Shown here piece after piece: positions 1 to 11,950 of a DNA stretch of 64,000 nt. Location of the stretch: contig OW804100.1 in NCBI GenBank assembly GCA_942159475.1, positions 6,650,127 to 6,714,126 of the forward strand. The letters are read 5' to 3'. Each line of letters opens with the position of its first letter. Positions within the stretch are counted from its first letter, which is position 1. A program made the translations under genes and the position numbers. Source of the stretch: Sthenelais limicola (taxonomy: Eukaryota; Annelida; Polychaeta; Phyllodocida; Sigalionidae). The notes beneath the pieces are model-generated. The model ran no database searches and was not told the origin of the DNA. It saw only the letters and a program-made list of their open reading frames with translations.

Positions 1-2
1 AT

Positions 3-410
3 TTAAATAGAATTCAATCTCTTCAAAATGCTGCTCTGAAAATAATACTCGGCCTCCCAAGGCTGACAAATACAGTACAAATACACAAGGAGCTTAATAT
101 ACCCTCATTAAAGAATAGAAGAGAGACGCATATTCTAGACCTCGCGTATTTACGATCGAGGAAAGTGGAAAATACTGATAATAGGAAAATAAACTTTAGA
201 GGGTTAGCAAAAGGAAAGAAATTAATAGTTCTGCACCCAAAAAATGAGATATTTAAAAGATCATATATATACAGTTTGACAATGTTATGGAATGGTTTGC
301 CAGTTGAAGCCCAATTATTGGACAATAGAAAAGAATTTAGACGTTTCCTACATCAAGAATACACTATCAAATTCGACCAATATTTACATGAGGAGAGTAG
401 TCAGAGTTAA
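3..410 (+). CDS. LINE reverse transcriptase, C-terminal end (partial)
   Basis: An open frame runs in from the left window edge and stops at 408-410. It encodes the C-terminal region that follows the polymerase domain in Jockey/CR1-type LINEs: a block LNRIQSLQNAALKII near the edge, then RRETHILDLAYL, then an FKRSYIYSLTMLWNGLP block near the end. The same three blocks, in the same order, occur in the two other LINEs of this window (12502-13212 and 29746-31018), so the assignment is by internal comparison. The catalytic domain and endonuclease would lie left of the window. It is the only sense-oriented LINE copy here. Whether the full copy is intact cannot be told. Confidence 0.75.
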   Translation, partial: LNRIQSLQNAALKIILGLPRLTNTVQIHKELNIPSLKNRRETHILDLAYLRSRKVENTDNRKINFRGLAKGKKLIVLHPKNEIFKRSYIYSLTMLWNGLPVEAQLLDNRKEFRRFLHQEYTIKFDQYLHEESSQS

Positions 411-2316
411 CTGAAGGAATGTAAAAATAAAAACATGGCTCATAATGCCAAAATAAGATCGAGGCATCGATGTTCATTTTTAATTAATCATTTATTTAAA
501 ATCAAAATCCATTGTTTATAAGGGGTGACTTTTATTCAAAGGTCTTATAATAACGATATAGTGTATCATTATATGCTAGAGTTAAGATATTATGTTATAA
601 CAAGCTACTTCGAAACTAGTCAAAAGTGTGTAAACTGTAATCTAAACCACACAATGTTAAAAATACCATAAACGGAAAGTAACATCGCAATGATACTGAA
701 TTGTAATGACAGACTGATGTAAAATTGTGAAGTCTAAAATGTATACTGCATAGCAAAATTGTAAAGAGAAATAATATAACGACTACTTTTGTATCATAAC
801 ATGTTAAATGGAATGTAATATGTGAAAATGTAAGCTTGACATTATCCAACAATTTGGTGATGTATGGCTGGGCCACAAGTTCGTGGACTACATACGATTG
901 GTGGGGCGTGCCCTCCCCCCCCCCCCTCCCCCCGACACGATGCATAAAATGGATCTTAGGGGCAACACCCCCCGATTTGTCAAACAACTTTTAAATATTA
1001 GTAATTCTATCAGGCAGGCAACTTTGAAAAACTATAAATTCACTAATCTTTGGAGTATCAAAAATATCTTTTCACTTTTATAATGCTCACTTCTTCTGCA
1101 CAGGTCAACATACAATTTGGGTTCGCCTCTTATTATATTTCATTTATTTGTTTCAAATCAATTTTCAAATAGATCCCAATCGACGAAACAATTATTTTAT
1201 TTAATGATATTTTTACATTCAAAAAATCAATGTGTCCCACTGACAGGAATGTCCCCATTTATAGTCATGGGGGATATGGGGTCTTGCTTCTCTAATCACT
1301 TGAGTTAGTTTATTAGTAATGAATCGCATGAGGATGGAATCGTCGTTGTGCTGGTTCTGTAGGTGAATCGGGCTGGCGAGATCCTCCCTACATGGTTCAC
1401 TGTATTATTCAGCACATAGGTGTGTGCTGTTTTACATCTACTGACTTTTGAACCGTCGGCATATCGGGCTACATCCACAATAGCCGGGTACACCAACTTT
1501 GTATTGCAGAAACTGTTAATGCTCTGGGGCTGTAATTTAATACACATTTAGAATGAGACACCCGATGCATGCTCTTAGAAGTTCAACTTCCTAGCATTTT
1601 TTTTCACTTTTAAATTTAAACGACTTCATTCAGCCATCTTCACTCCTTTGATCTCCGCTCTTTCTCGCCTTATCTAAGCCTGGAATGTGGCTTTTCTCAC
1701 CTGGCTTACATTAGCAGTGGGCCTAGCGGTAGTTTTTATCTGATCTCAGCGTGTGGCCTACTTCACTTTAAAAGATTTTTATTTCTGAAATATACATTCT
1801 GAATCATGTTTAGGCATATTCTCACAGTCGTTAGGATCATTTTGAAAATATTAAAGTTTGTGAATAGATTTACAGTAGAATAATTCTTGGGTTTTCATTG
1901 GACTGGTGCAAGTGCCGATTTCTCTTATTATTAACTTTCAAATCAAGCAACTGAATCGACCACTTTCAATATTGAGAAATCTAAATTTTAAATACCTGGT
2001 CGCCGAAATATAAGCCAATCTGAAAATCAAATCTAATATTGGGGATTTGACAGTCTAACATGTTTAAGATTATTACGTGTTAGCGATTAAACTGTCACTT
2101 CCCTGACTAAGACATGAAATACTGAAGAAGTTGCTCCCCCCTCCATTTACCCCAATTTATCTCCACCCTTTCCCGAAATCTGCCCTTCATGTGTCAGTGC
2201 TTGCCATAGGGAAAAGTTTCCGACAGCTTCATATTTCCATAAACTGAAAGTTGATTTCTTTTGAATCTCCCCTATTTCTGTGTTAATCTATATCTCTATT
2301 TCCTGGGTATGATCAT
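411..2316. other. Non-coding; LINE 3' UTR then unassigned sequence
   Basis: The first few hundred bases after the LINE stop codon are probably its 3' UTR (AT-rich, several AATAAA-like words). A C-rich tract lies at about 910-935. I see no protein-like frame, RNA gene or clear repeat structure in the rest; the short open frames there have no recognisable motif. Confidence 0.4.
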
Positions 2317-2830
2317 AAACTGCCTCCCTCTCAGCTCTCCCGCCCTTGATATAACCATCTTAAATGTGTTGATAAGGGCGTAAAGCAACCAATCTCACTC
2401 ACTCACTCCCTCTCAGCTCTCCCGCCCTTGATATAACCATCTTAAATGTGTTGATAAGGGCTTAAAGCAACCAATCTCACTCACTCACTCCCTCCCTCTC
2501 AGCTCTCCCGCCCTTGATATAACCATCTTAAATGTGTTGATAAGGGCTTAAAGCAACCAATCTCACTCACTCACTCCCTCTCAGCTCTCCCGCCCTTGAT
2601 ATAACCATCTTAAATGTGTTGATAAGGGCTTAAAGCAACCAATCTCACACACTCACTCCCTCTCAGCTCTCCCGCCCTTGATATAACCATCTTAAATGTG
2701 TTGATAAGGGCTTAAAGCAACCAATCTCACTCACTCACTCCCTCTCAGCTCTCCTGCCCTTGATATAACCATCTTAAATGTGTTGATAAGGGCGTAAAGC
2801 AACCAATCTCACTCACTCACTCACTCACTC
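2317..2830. repeat. 82-bp tandem repeat (minisatellite), six copies
   Basis: The word TCAGCTCTCC recurs at 2331, 2413, 2499, 2581, 2663 and 2745, giving periods of 82, 86, 82, 82 and 82 bp. Each unit contains CCCTTGATATAACCATCTT, then GTTGATAAGGGC(G/T)TAAAGC, then a (CTCA)n run. Copies are almost identical; the 86-bp unit differs by an extra CTCC step. The end of each unit (TTGATAAGGG..TAAAGCAACCAA followed by a simple repeat) looks like the 3' tail of a SINE or LINE, so the array may have grown from such a tail. That origin is inference. Confidence 0.9.
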
Positions 2831-5185
2831 ATCTCGACCCCTCCCTGATTCTCATGATGACTAATCATGTAATGGTAAATTCAGTTCACAGGATGAGGAG
2901 AAGGGAGCCCTAACTTAGCAATCAATGCCTGTAAATATAAGATAGCCTTTCCTCATTATAAGCTAAATGACACCACTTATATTAAATTTTGACTACATGT
3001 AGAGGTGGATTTAGACAGTTCACCCGAAGCCTCCTACCCCCCCCCCCCTCCCCCAACCAGCTCATATGAAAAACAGCCCCCCGCCCCCTGGTGGACAATA
3101 CATATCAATTTTATTCCGTCTTTTAATTTCAAACTTAATGACACCAGTTGTGTTCAAATCAGACACTTATTCCAAAAGTTATAAAACTTTGAACATTTCT
3201 GCCTCATCTGTAATAATAGGTTAAGTCCCCTATCAGCCTTAAATAGGGGATCTAGATCCCCCCTATCATAATTATTATTTACAAATATATTATTTGGCTT
3301 CATTACAGAATAAATGAGTTCTGTCCAAATTGGAGAAGTATTACAATTATTCTAGTAGTTTCAATATTTCCACCTTAGCTGGTGAGGTTTGATAAGCCTC
3401 TCCCCAAATTAAGGGGCCCCCGGTCCCCCTAGCAACACAATGTTAACTTTTATGGCTTTGTCTCTTCATTTCAAAGCCTATGACACCAACTATGTTCAAA
3501 TCGGACTATTATTTCAAAAGTTATAGCATTTTTACTTAATTATTGAAAGGGGGGTCAGCCCCCTACTGTCATAGCCCCCCTCCACAGGCCCCCTGGTGGA
3601 ATGATCGTTGTCCACTCAGACCAAATTTGTTATTCAGACCCTAAGCTTTCATTTGATACCAAGAACGAAACTTTTGCACGAATTTGAAGTGAAAATCAAC
3701 TTTTGCATTAGCCAGGAACCCCACTATACTTATCAACTGTTCTTCTACACCAGAATGTGTATGATGTTGTCCGTTGTTAATGTATTGTATATCACGTGTA
3801 CCACTTCTTCATGTACTTTGTGTATGTTGATCTTGTGTATCTACACACCTTGTTTATGTACGGATTGTATTTCAATTTGTGACCATCCTGGAATACTTGT
3901 CCATCATGATCTAACCTTGCACCTTCTGTCAGAAGTGCTGAGATAAAGCTACGGAAACAGAGATCATTGTCTGGTTTTACTTTCCCTTAGACAAGAAGAT
4001 TACCAAACCTGGGTTGTATGGTAATAGCACAACCGTTATTGCGGGCCGGATAGCTTTATATTATTATTATAATATTTTTATTCAAATCAATAAAGTACAG
4101 TTACATGGTTTCTAGGAGCTTAATTCGAACAGGTTAAACCCTCTGCTCACTCGCAGGTTTTCCTGGCTGACCACAGAACTGTTACTCCTTCAATAAATGA
4201 ATACAGTTACAATAAAGTACAAAGTTTTGCATAATAAAATATTGCATTACAAATGCTTCCTTTCATTGGATACTAAATTAAGACATTACAGGTAGTTTTT
4301 ATAAGATAAGTGACATCATCCTTACAATAGTATGATTATTTTGAGCTTTGCAGAATAACTTCGTCGCTTTTATATCATGGTTACTGAAACACCGTTTGCT
4401 ATTACATTATTGCTTTTTCTGAAATTTATACATACTTAACTTTTTGAGTTATTAGTGTTCTCTTTTATACAGACTAAAACGCCTTTCTTTCTTTAAATTC
4501 CTCTTTCTTTTTCTTTTACCTTCCTTCTGTAGACGTTAATCTTCTTATGAAATTACCCTTTAGAATATATACTTTATTCACTGGTGCAATATTATGCTCA
4601 ATAGTCATATCGCTGAAATTTTCATACAATTCAATCTTGATTACTACTTAATTTTCATATATTCAACAGTCATAGTGTGAGAATATCAATACATTTCCAC
4701 TAGTTGTCGTTGTTAATGGTATAACGAAATATCTTTCATGAAGTGCTCATTCGTTACCTTCGACTCAAAACTGTCATATCACCGCCAGAGATAGATGTAC
4801 TTTACACAATTTTCGATGATAAACAATTAATACAACTCACCATTAATTTAGAATCACCTGTAGAGTTTACTACAGAAATACTTGTTTACTATCATCGGAA
4901 TCCGCTTGATCTCATCTGTTTAAATATGATTTTGACACATCACATATACAATAAATATAATAATGTATGTTCCATGGCAGATATAGTAACTGTGACTAGT
5001 ATTAAGTCATTGAACCCCAAATCGTCCAAAGCTAAAAGATTATTACAATTGACATTCCCTCCACACGTTCTAAAATGTTATAATAAAGCTAGAAATTGAT
5101 GGCAACTATTATTATGGAAGGTTAAATCTTGTGAGGTTTTTTTATAATACTTACATTATATTTATACTACTACCAACTGTTATGC
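2831..5185. other. Non-coding; old diverged repeats and a possible LINE 3' end
   Basis: Two diverged copies of one segment sit at about 3118-3190 and 3465-3535; both contain a version of ATGACACCA..TGTTCAAATC and AAAAGTTATA. C-rich runs near 3040 and 3410-3590 accompany them. At 4058-4130 the + strand reads ATTATTATAATATTTTTATTC and then an AATAAAGTACAGTTACAT-like stretch, resembling the antisense 3' end of LINE A at 11951. An open frame at 4743-5099 (about 118 codons, GTG start) has no family motif I recognise, so I do not call it a gene. Confidence 0.35.
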
Positions 5186-5190
5186 CCAGA

Positions 5191-5250
5191 GACCTCTACA
5201 TGCCCCCAGTGACCTCTACATGACCCCAGTGACCTCTACATGACCCCAGT
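5191..5250. repeat. 20-bp tandem repeat, three copies
   Basis: GACCTCTACATGMCCCCAGT occurs three times head to tail (5191, 5211, 5231); the first copy differs by one base. No gene is seen from here to the left LTR of E1 at 5808. Confidence 0.9.
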
Positions 5251-5807
5251 GCCCTGCTACAAACCCCCATTGGCTTACACTTCTACCAACAAATTGTGAT
5301 TGGTAAGGTTAACAATATAGCAGCAGAATGATACAATTACAGATTACAATATGCAGTTTGTGATTAAAATGATCAGTTTCAGGTACAGTTTCTTGGGTAA
5401 AAGAGGCATACAAATGAACATGTTGGACATTCAAATGTTGTTTTTATATTAACCGCAAATTTAGTCCCATGCTATAGTCTGTCTGAAAATTAGTTGATAC
5501 AGGATTCCTTTGTTCCTTTAAGAAGAGAGAAAATCAGGGAACTCTGGACTTCAAACCTTTGCCCCCTGAGTCGCCGTTTGCGATCGATCATGGCCAAATA
5601 TACAGCTGTATTGTATTGCACTCTCTCTGTTCCATGTGCAGCAGCTGTTGTTTTGGTTAGACGGAAGGAAGAGCTGGATACCCCATGGTTTTGTTTCACC
5701 ATGGTTGATTTATAGAGCGGCTCACTGGGCAAAGGGTTAACAGGTCCTCGTCATAAATACAAGTAAAAAATATATACTAGATATATTTATCCTTATATGT
5801 TACTAAA

Positions 5808-5876
5808 TGTTGTGACTGGTTCAATCTAGTTTATTAAACAGAGGTGGCGCCTCCTGTGGCGGCAGCATACACTACA
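5808..5876 (-). repeat. E1 3' LTR (69 bp)
   Basis: Identical over 69 bp to 10746-10814. Its inner side (5877-5888 on +) reads as a purine tract on the minus strand, as expected for a 3' LTR. Confidence 0.93.
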
Positions 5877-5888
5877 TTCCTCCCTGCT
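5877..5888 (-). other. E1 polypurine tract
   Basis: On the minus strand the sequence abutting the 3' LTR is GCAGGGAGGAA, a typical priming site for plus-strand synthesis. It fixes the inner LTR edge and so supports the unusually short LTR length. Confidence 0.8.
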
Positions 5889-6192
5889 TAAACATTTTGT
5901 TCAGACAATTTATAAAATAATGTTTCTGAAAATGAAACAATATCATGTTGTTAGATTTACTGTCTTTGTTTTATATGCAATGTCTTTTTCTTGCTGAAAA
6001 GTCTCTGGTCTTCTTTTCACTTGTGAAAGTCTGATATTTACGATATTATAAGGTAAACAAATTCAGGGTTTAACCCAAATGTCTTTGATGATAAAAATTC
6101 TAAATTACTAATAATCAGAATAGAATATAGAATCACTAATTATTTGATATCAAAGTAATAAGATGTCACTGATAGTTCTGGACTTGAATAGT

Positions 6193-8490
6193 TCATTTAT
6201 GAGTTAGCACATAGTCATCAAGCTTTGTTGGTGGTCTACTTGTTCTTGATGATCTTCTCACTTCTGGCACTGGTGATTTTGTAACTTTCATGGGAGACAC
6301 CCTTGGTGTGTCTGGAGCTTTGTCTCTAGGGATTTGAATCTCTGGAGGAGGGACAGGGACCGGAGGTTGTGGCATAGCTGTCTCTGGCTCTGTCTCCTTG
6401 AAGGGGTTGAACTTATATGGCGCTGGGTGCTGGTTGATTTCATTTAGTGGTGGAATGTTCTCATTCCTTTCATCTTCCTCGAAATCATCTGCCGTCTCAC
6501 CTGACTTCAAGAGGTGATCAACATGGACATAACGGATGTTTCGTCCAACTCGAACAAGATATTGGACTGGTCCATTTCTATGGACTATTATACCTGGCAC
6601 GTACTTAATATCAGTTCCTCTACAGTTCTTCACTCTCACCCTCTCGTTTTTTCCAAATTCCCTGAGCTTGGGAACTCTTGTATCCCTGTACTCTTTCATC
6701 TTTTCCTGTTTTTGCTCAACCTCAGCCCTAAGGTCAGGCTTAACTAATGTTAGTCTTGTACGTACCTGCCTTTTTAGGAACAATTCAGCAGGGCTCAGTC
6801 CTGTAGATGTGTGCGGTGTGGAGCGATAAGACAGTAAAAAGCTACACAGTTTTTGCTGTGTTGTGACTCCTGGTTGGGCTTCCAAGGAATGTTTCTTTAG
6901 TGCAGTTTTTAGCGTTTGTACAGCCCTCTCTGCGGCACCATTCGATGCTGGGTGGTATGGGGCAGTTAAAGTATGTTTTACTCCATTCTTATTGAGAAAT
7001 TCTTGGAACTCGTCAGCTATAAACTGAGGCCCGTTATCGCTTACAAGTTCGCGGCATAAACCATACCTTGAGAACATTTCTCTCATAACCTCTATGGTCT
7101 TCTGTGCGGTCGTCGATTTCATGAGAATAACTTCCATCCACTTTGAGTGAGCATCAACTGCTAGGAAGAACATCTCTGATTTGTACTCAGCGAAGTCGAC
7201 ATGGATTCTGTCCCATGGTCTTTCCGGGTACTTCCAGGGGTAGAGTGGAGATGGTGGAGGGTCATTCTTCAAAGACAGGCACACATTGCATGATTTTAAC
7301 AGACTCTCAATACTTTGATCGATACCTGGATACCAAAAATAACTTCTGGCCAGTGCCTTCATTCTTACTATACCAATGTGTTCATGATGGAGTTCTTCAA
7401 TCATCCTTTGTTGTAGCTTATGTGGCACTACAATTCTCATTCCCCACAACAAACATCCCTGGTCACATGAGATTTCATTTCTTCTGTTATAATATGGCAA
7501 TAGTTCATCATCTTCAATGTAGTTTGGCCAACCATTTAGACTGTACTCAAGAACACGGCTGAGTGTTCGGTCTTTCTTGGTGCATCCTGATATTTCTTTT
7601 GAACTTACAGGCATATCATCTACATGAGAAAAATAGTTGACCTCAGATTCTATGTTTTCAGTAGCTCTTTCCACTGGAGCTCTGCTGAGGTAATCTGCAT
7701 TACTATGATCCTCTGATCGGCGATACTGTACTTCATAATTATATGACATCAGCAACAATGCCCACCGCTGTAATCTTAGCGCAGCCAGTGTTGGCACTGC
7801 TGTCTTTGGTCCAAGTATAGTTGAAAGTGGCTTGCTATCAGTCACAAGGGTAAACTTTCTACCGTATAGATACTTGTGGAATTTCTTTATTCCATAGACA
7901 ATGCCTAGAGCTTCCTTTTCTATTTGCGGATATCCATTTTCTGCCTTAGTTAGAGATCTGGAAGCAAACGCAATAGGTCTTTCATCCTCTCCATCTAAAT
8001 GCGACAGTACAGCTCCCACTCTGTAGGGGCTTGCATCACAGGCTAATATGAGCTTCCTGTGCGGATCATAGTGTGTTAACACTCTATCGCTGGTAAGGGT
8101 CTCTTTTACGATTCGGAATGCTGTCTCACAGTCTTTGTCCCAATTCCAAGGAATTTCGTCTCTCAGTAGGTTATTCAGTGGTGCAAGAGTGGTGGAGAGA
8201 GACTTCAGGTATGACCCATAATAGTTCACCATACCAAGGAAGGTACGTAGCTGGGAGACATCTTTGGGTGCTTCTGTGCCTCGAATTGCTTCCACCTTTT
8301 CTGGGAAGGGATGTCTTCCTCTCTTGTCAATTACATGACCTAGATAGCGTACCTCTGACTTCATGAAGGAACATTTCTCCCTCTTGACTCTGACATTGAA
8401 CTTTTCCAAGTGTTCAAGTACCTGCTTGAGTCTCCTCAGGTGTTCTTCATCTGATGGTCCGGTTATCAATATATATCGTCTATGTAGCAA
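6193..8490 (-). pseudogene. E1 Pol, second part: RT end, RNase H, integrase
   Basis: This 765-codon frame takes up immediately after the broken YIDD motif of the upstream frame. It encodes the RT thumb region (YLGHVID), an RNase H domain (LACDASPYRVGAVL near residue 150), and an integrase with an HHCC zinc site (HHEHIG ... CNVC, about 370-410) and a DDE core (FLAVDAHSKW; SDNGPQF; the Glu in AAERAVQTLK). The C-terminal tail is proline-rich (repeated PVPVPPPEI-like words) and basic. The first residues are not a true start; the frame was continuous with 8466-9827 before a 2-bp gain at 8469-8476. No further internal stop is seen. Confidence 0.93.
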
Positions 8491-10307
8491 CAGACACCAG
8501 GAATACCTTGTAGTATTTGATCCATGATGGACTGAAAGATGTGAGGCGCTGTTTTGATACCATAGGGTAACCGTGTCACTTCATATAGACCTTTAATAGT
8601 GTTTATCGTCAGGTATTTTTGGGATTTTTCCTCAACTCTGACTTGAGCATAAGCTTGAGATAAATCAAGTTTTGTGAATTTATCCCCATTTGCAAGTGTG
8701 GCAAAAATATCTTCTGCGGATGGTAGTACGTAATGACGATCAACCATATCAGCATTTATTGTGACCGTATAATCACCACAGATCCTTATCTTACCATCAC
8801 CCTTTGGTACAACGACAACTGGTGAAGCCCAGTCAGTTTTCTCAATTTTCCTGAGTACACCTGCTGACTCAAGTCTATCCAGCTCCTTTTTTACCTTATC
8901 TACCAATGCATAAGGAATAGGTCTGGCTTTGCAAAGTTTTGGGGGGCTTTCTTCCATATCGATGTGTGCTTCAAAGACTTTTATTTGGCCCATGTCTGCC
9001 TTGAATACTGACTCGTATTTCTGTAATAGCCCTTGTAAGTCATCAGTTTTTACTGAGAATATATTTGCCCAGTTAAGCCGAATGTTATGAAGCCAAGTAC
9101 GACCTAACAGAGCAGTCCTTCTGCCCTTTGCTATAACCAATCTGAGATTTTGGCACTGGTCTCCATATTTCACGGTGACTGGTATTGAACCCAATAGTTC
9201 TACAACATGTCCAGTATACGACTTAAGATTTATGTCCGGGTCTTCTAATGGAATGTCACTGAAGAATTCATAGTACATATCTTCACCAATGATTGATGAT
9301 CTAGATGCTGTATCAAGAATGAATGTCATATCGATGTTATTAACTGTGACAGGTATGGGTATTTCCCCATTATCCCTTTTTACTTTGTTGTCTTGTAATT
9401 CGTATAAGGAGGAGTAACTGACTTCCTCCTCTGGAAGGTACTCATCTTCTAGTTGGTTTGTCCTTCCTTGCGTCCTATACGAGTTATGACCCCGACCTCG
9501 ACCACGACCTTGATGATGCCCTTGTGGCGGTCTACTACTGTATTGCTGACCTGGTAATACTTTTGTTTTGCAGGCCTTAGCTATGTGACTGACCTTCTGG
9601 CACTTGTAGCACGTTTCTTTGATGAATGGACACTCTGTGGGTTGATGAGTTCCTTGACACCTATGACAGCGTGTTTTACCATATTGTCCTCCACGGCCTC
9701 TACCTCTTGGCTTGTAGCTTCCCCGATTCTGCGCTCCTTTGTAGTTGCTCACTCGATTGACTTCCGATGTGGCTTTCATCTTTTGCGCATTCAGATGTGC
9801 TGCATCCATCGTTGTTGCCATCTCCATAGCACGCTCCCATGTCAGACCTGCACCTTCACTTAACAGTTTATTCTAAATGGCCTCGCTACGCACTCCTGCT
9901 ACTAATCTGTTACGTAGTCTCTTTTCTACCTGATCGGCATCCCCAAATCCACTATGGATGCTGAGCTTTTTTAACGCAACAATAAAATCAGGTATTGACT
10001 CATTTTCTTTTTGGCAGCGTGTGTCAAAGTTATAAGATTCCGCCAGTTCATTTGTCCCTGACATGTAGTGAGCATTCAACAAAGTACACAGAACAGCATA
10101 TGTCTTATCAGTAATATCAGCTGGAGTACATAAAGACACCAATAGGTCCACTGCCTCAGGTCCCACTAGTGCTATCATGGCATCTACTTTGTCTGCATCT
10201 TTAATATCGTTGATTTTCATCCAGGAATCCAACCTAATTTTGTAGTTGGCCCACTTCTCTTTCTCACTATTAAAGTCACTCATAGCACCAATAACACTTT
10301 TAGCCAT
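8466..10307 (-). pseudogene. E1 Gag, protease and N-terminal RT
   Basis: One frame runs from an ATG at 10307 to a TGA at 8466-8468 and contains one internal TAG at 9873-9875. The part before the TAG (about 144 codons) is a Gag capsid-like region (LDSWMKIND; ESYNFDTRCQ). After it come CCHC zinc knuckles (CHRCQGTHQPTEC and CYKCQKVSHIAKAC), a protease and the first half of RT ending at YIDD. The protease active site reads DTA at 9312-9320 where the family has D-T/S-G. Gag and Pol appear fused in one frame. The TAG can arise from CAG by one base change, and the frameshift lies in a short (TA)n run. Confidence 0.92.
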
Positions 10308-10745
10308 TGTTTATGCTGGGTATAGCCTATAGGCTTACTGACACAGATGAATGTAATTGTCCTATCACACAGTTCAAGATATCAATGTTTAGTCAGGCAG
10401 GGTGTATTTTCCCAACAAACCTTCACTTAAATGATATCAGTCTATTTCCTCCACTTTATAACTGTTCAGTTCTTTTCACAAGTAGCCTATACAGAGTTCA
10501 TAGTCATAGCATCATAAGCATGGTCAAGCAACTGGTTTCAACTTGCATATGTATCTGACCTACAAGTCATGTGGAAGTATGATCAAATATCTACTAACAA
10601 CAGTTCATTTGCACAATATTTCACAATGCAGTACTTTCCTTCTTTGTTTCCCTGCATTCCTGCTGAAAGAACTTCTCTGGTAGAGCTAGGATGCTTGGTT
10701 ATTTGTGAAAAAAAATCGCGGGGGTTATTCCATGCTTGTTGCCAT
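10308..10745 (-). other. E1 5' leader with primer-binding site
   Basis: About 440 bp separate the 5' LTR from the Gag ATG. One base inside the LTR, the minus strand reads TGGCAACAAGCATGG (from 10744), a plausible tRNA primer site; I do not assign the tRNA. An A-rich run lies at 10709-10717 (+). No open frame of interest is present in the element's direction. Confidence 0.65.
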
Positions 10746-10814
10746 TGTTGTGACTGGTTCAATCTAGTTTATTAAACAGAGGTGGCGCCTCCTGTGGCGG
10801 CAGCATACACTACA
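10746..10814 (-). repeat. E1 5' LTR (69 bp)
   Basis: Identical to 5808-5876. Followed on the outer side by the target duplication CTAAA. Confidence 0.93.
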
Positions 10815-11200
10815 CTAAATATATAATGTATATTCTTTGCATTGACACCTGACTTGTTTGTAGCAACCTGGTAACTAATTGGTTCCCGCGTTCCGGCACT
10901 CTCCAACTTGGTGCGGAACGGATCAGACTAGAAATTTTTTCTTTTGTAATCAACTTTGGGCGGACACTCGGCCAACACTTATTGTGCCATACTTTGTGTT
11001 GATTATTGTGTTTGCCTATTACTATATAGAGAAAAGGTGTAATGTCAACCGCTGTTATGCCCAAAGTCAACTGCTCTAATGCCCAAATTTCTGGCTAGAA
11101 CTATATCTTTTGTGGGATTGAGAATGTTTTGGACACAGTGAAGCTTGAGTTTGGCGCATCTTCAATTTAATTTTTGTAAACCATTTTCTCTTTCTTTCAG
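10815..11200 (+). other. Host intron, 3' end with acceptor
   Basis: No coding frame. The stretch ends in a strong splice acceptor: a pyrimidine run ending TTTCTCTTTCTTTCAG at 11185-11200, directly before the conserved exon. Confidence 0.7.
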
Positions 11201-11375
11201 AGCTGGACCCTGCTACGTTTGAGGTGTTTTATGAGTGTTGGAAGGAAACCGAATTACAGGTGCGGGAGTTGTGTCTACCTGGGCTAGAGCTTGACCCTTC
11301 AGAGTGCTTCCTCAAGGCCAGCAATATGATCAAGACTTCCTATGGTACTGGCAGGATCGCCATCACACAAAAAAG
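11201..11375 (+). CDS. Host gene exon: first half of a PH/GRAM-like domain
   Basis: This is a 175-bp internal exon bounded by a strong acceptor (CAG at 11198-11200) and a donor (AAAAG then GTATCA at 11376). The frame begins with the last two bases of a codon and ends with AG of a split Arg codon. It encodes FYECWKETELQVRELC, then LELDPSECFLKASNMIKTSY, then GTGRIAITQK. The last part is the core of GRAM/PH-like folds, where G.GR..LT.KRL.FL is usual. The next exon (62994) supplies the final G of the Arg codon and then LFFLKPG, completing that motif. The pattern resembles the PH-like region of DENN-domain proteins (DENND3 is my best candidate), but I am not certain, so no symbol is given. Confidence 0.8.
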
Positions 11376-11663
11376 GTATCATTATCAATGTCGGGCGCTA
11401 AGCAGTCTTTTGTTGTTTGTTCTAATTCTATAGTATATAGAAGTATATAGAATTGCACACAACATTTTTATACGTACTATAGATTCAGAACTGGAAAGGT
11501 GTTAATTGAATCCATCCCAGCCCCATATCTTTTAAGCTTTATAATTGATGTAGTCCGAAATTTCTGGAATGGTCATATTCTGGGCTAGACCAGGCATTAT
11601 ATTTGAGGTCGACTACCAATGTTTAGTCTTAATAATGACAAACTGAATGTTTAAATAAACACA

Positions 11664-11950
11664 TGTAGTGAACTCGGTTCGGGACTCTTAGCTTAGGAAA
11701 TAAAACAGAACAATGATTACTCTCGTACTCTGGTTTTATTCCCACACAACACTATTAGACCAACCTTTGTGGACCAGCCACAAGGGAAACATAGATACTG
11801 CAAAACAGTATAATACAAGGTGTGAAGAACAGTAAAACATGACATATTCTTATAAGAGAAGAGTTTAAGACAATCAATACCAGAGATTGATAAGAACAAC
11901 ATAAAAGGACATTTCAAAGGTATAAAATAGCAATATACAAGGACAATATA
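11664..11950 (-). repeat. E3 3' LTR, distal piece
   Basis: Matches 44259-44545 with two substitutions that I could see (A/G in the GATACTGC(A/G)AAAC word and T/C in ATTCT(T/C)ATAAG). It begins TGTAGTGAACTCGG. The match stops in AATATA, where LINE A begins; the same six bases reopen the LTR at 32954. Confidence 0.93.

Larger units (their letters stand above)
5808..10814 (-). mobile_element. E1: Mag-like Ty3/Gypsy LTR retrotransposon
   Basis: The 5007-bp unit is bounded by two identical 69-bp direct repeats and flanked by a 5-bp target duplication CTAAA (5803-5807 and 10815-10819). On the minus strand the LTR begins TGTAGTG and ends CACAACA and contains an AATAAA signal. Just inside the 5' LTR is a TGG-starting primer site; just before the 3' LTR is a purine tract. 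The coding order is Gag with zinc knuckles, protease, reverse transcriptase, RNase H, integrase: the Ty3/Gypsy order. Very short LTRs are known in the Mag clade, which this resembles; clade placement is inference. One nonsense codon and one frameshift show it is no longer autonomous. Confidence 0.95.

Noticed and set aside
2317..2830. CRISPR-like regular array
   Set aside because: Units are tandem and nearly identical throughout, with no unique spacers; the genome is eukaryotic.
3608..3946. 112-codon + frame rich in Cys and Thr
   Set aside because: Low-complexity TGT/ACT-rich DNA, no motif, no flanking gene structure.
4743..5099. Open frame of about 118 codons on +
   Set aside because: No recognised motif, starts only with GTG, no splice context; not supported as a gene.
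7143..7562. 139-codon + frame across E1
   Set aside because: Antisense shadow of the integrase domain; no motif of its own.
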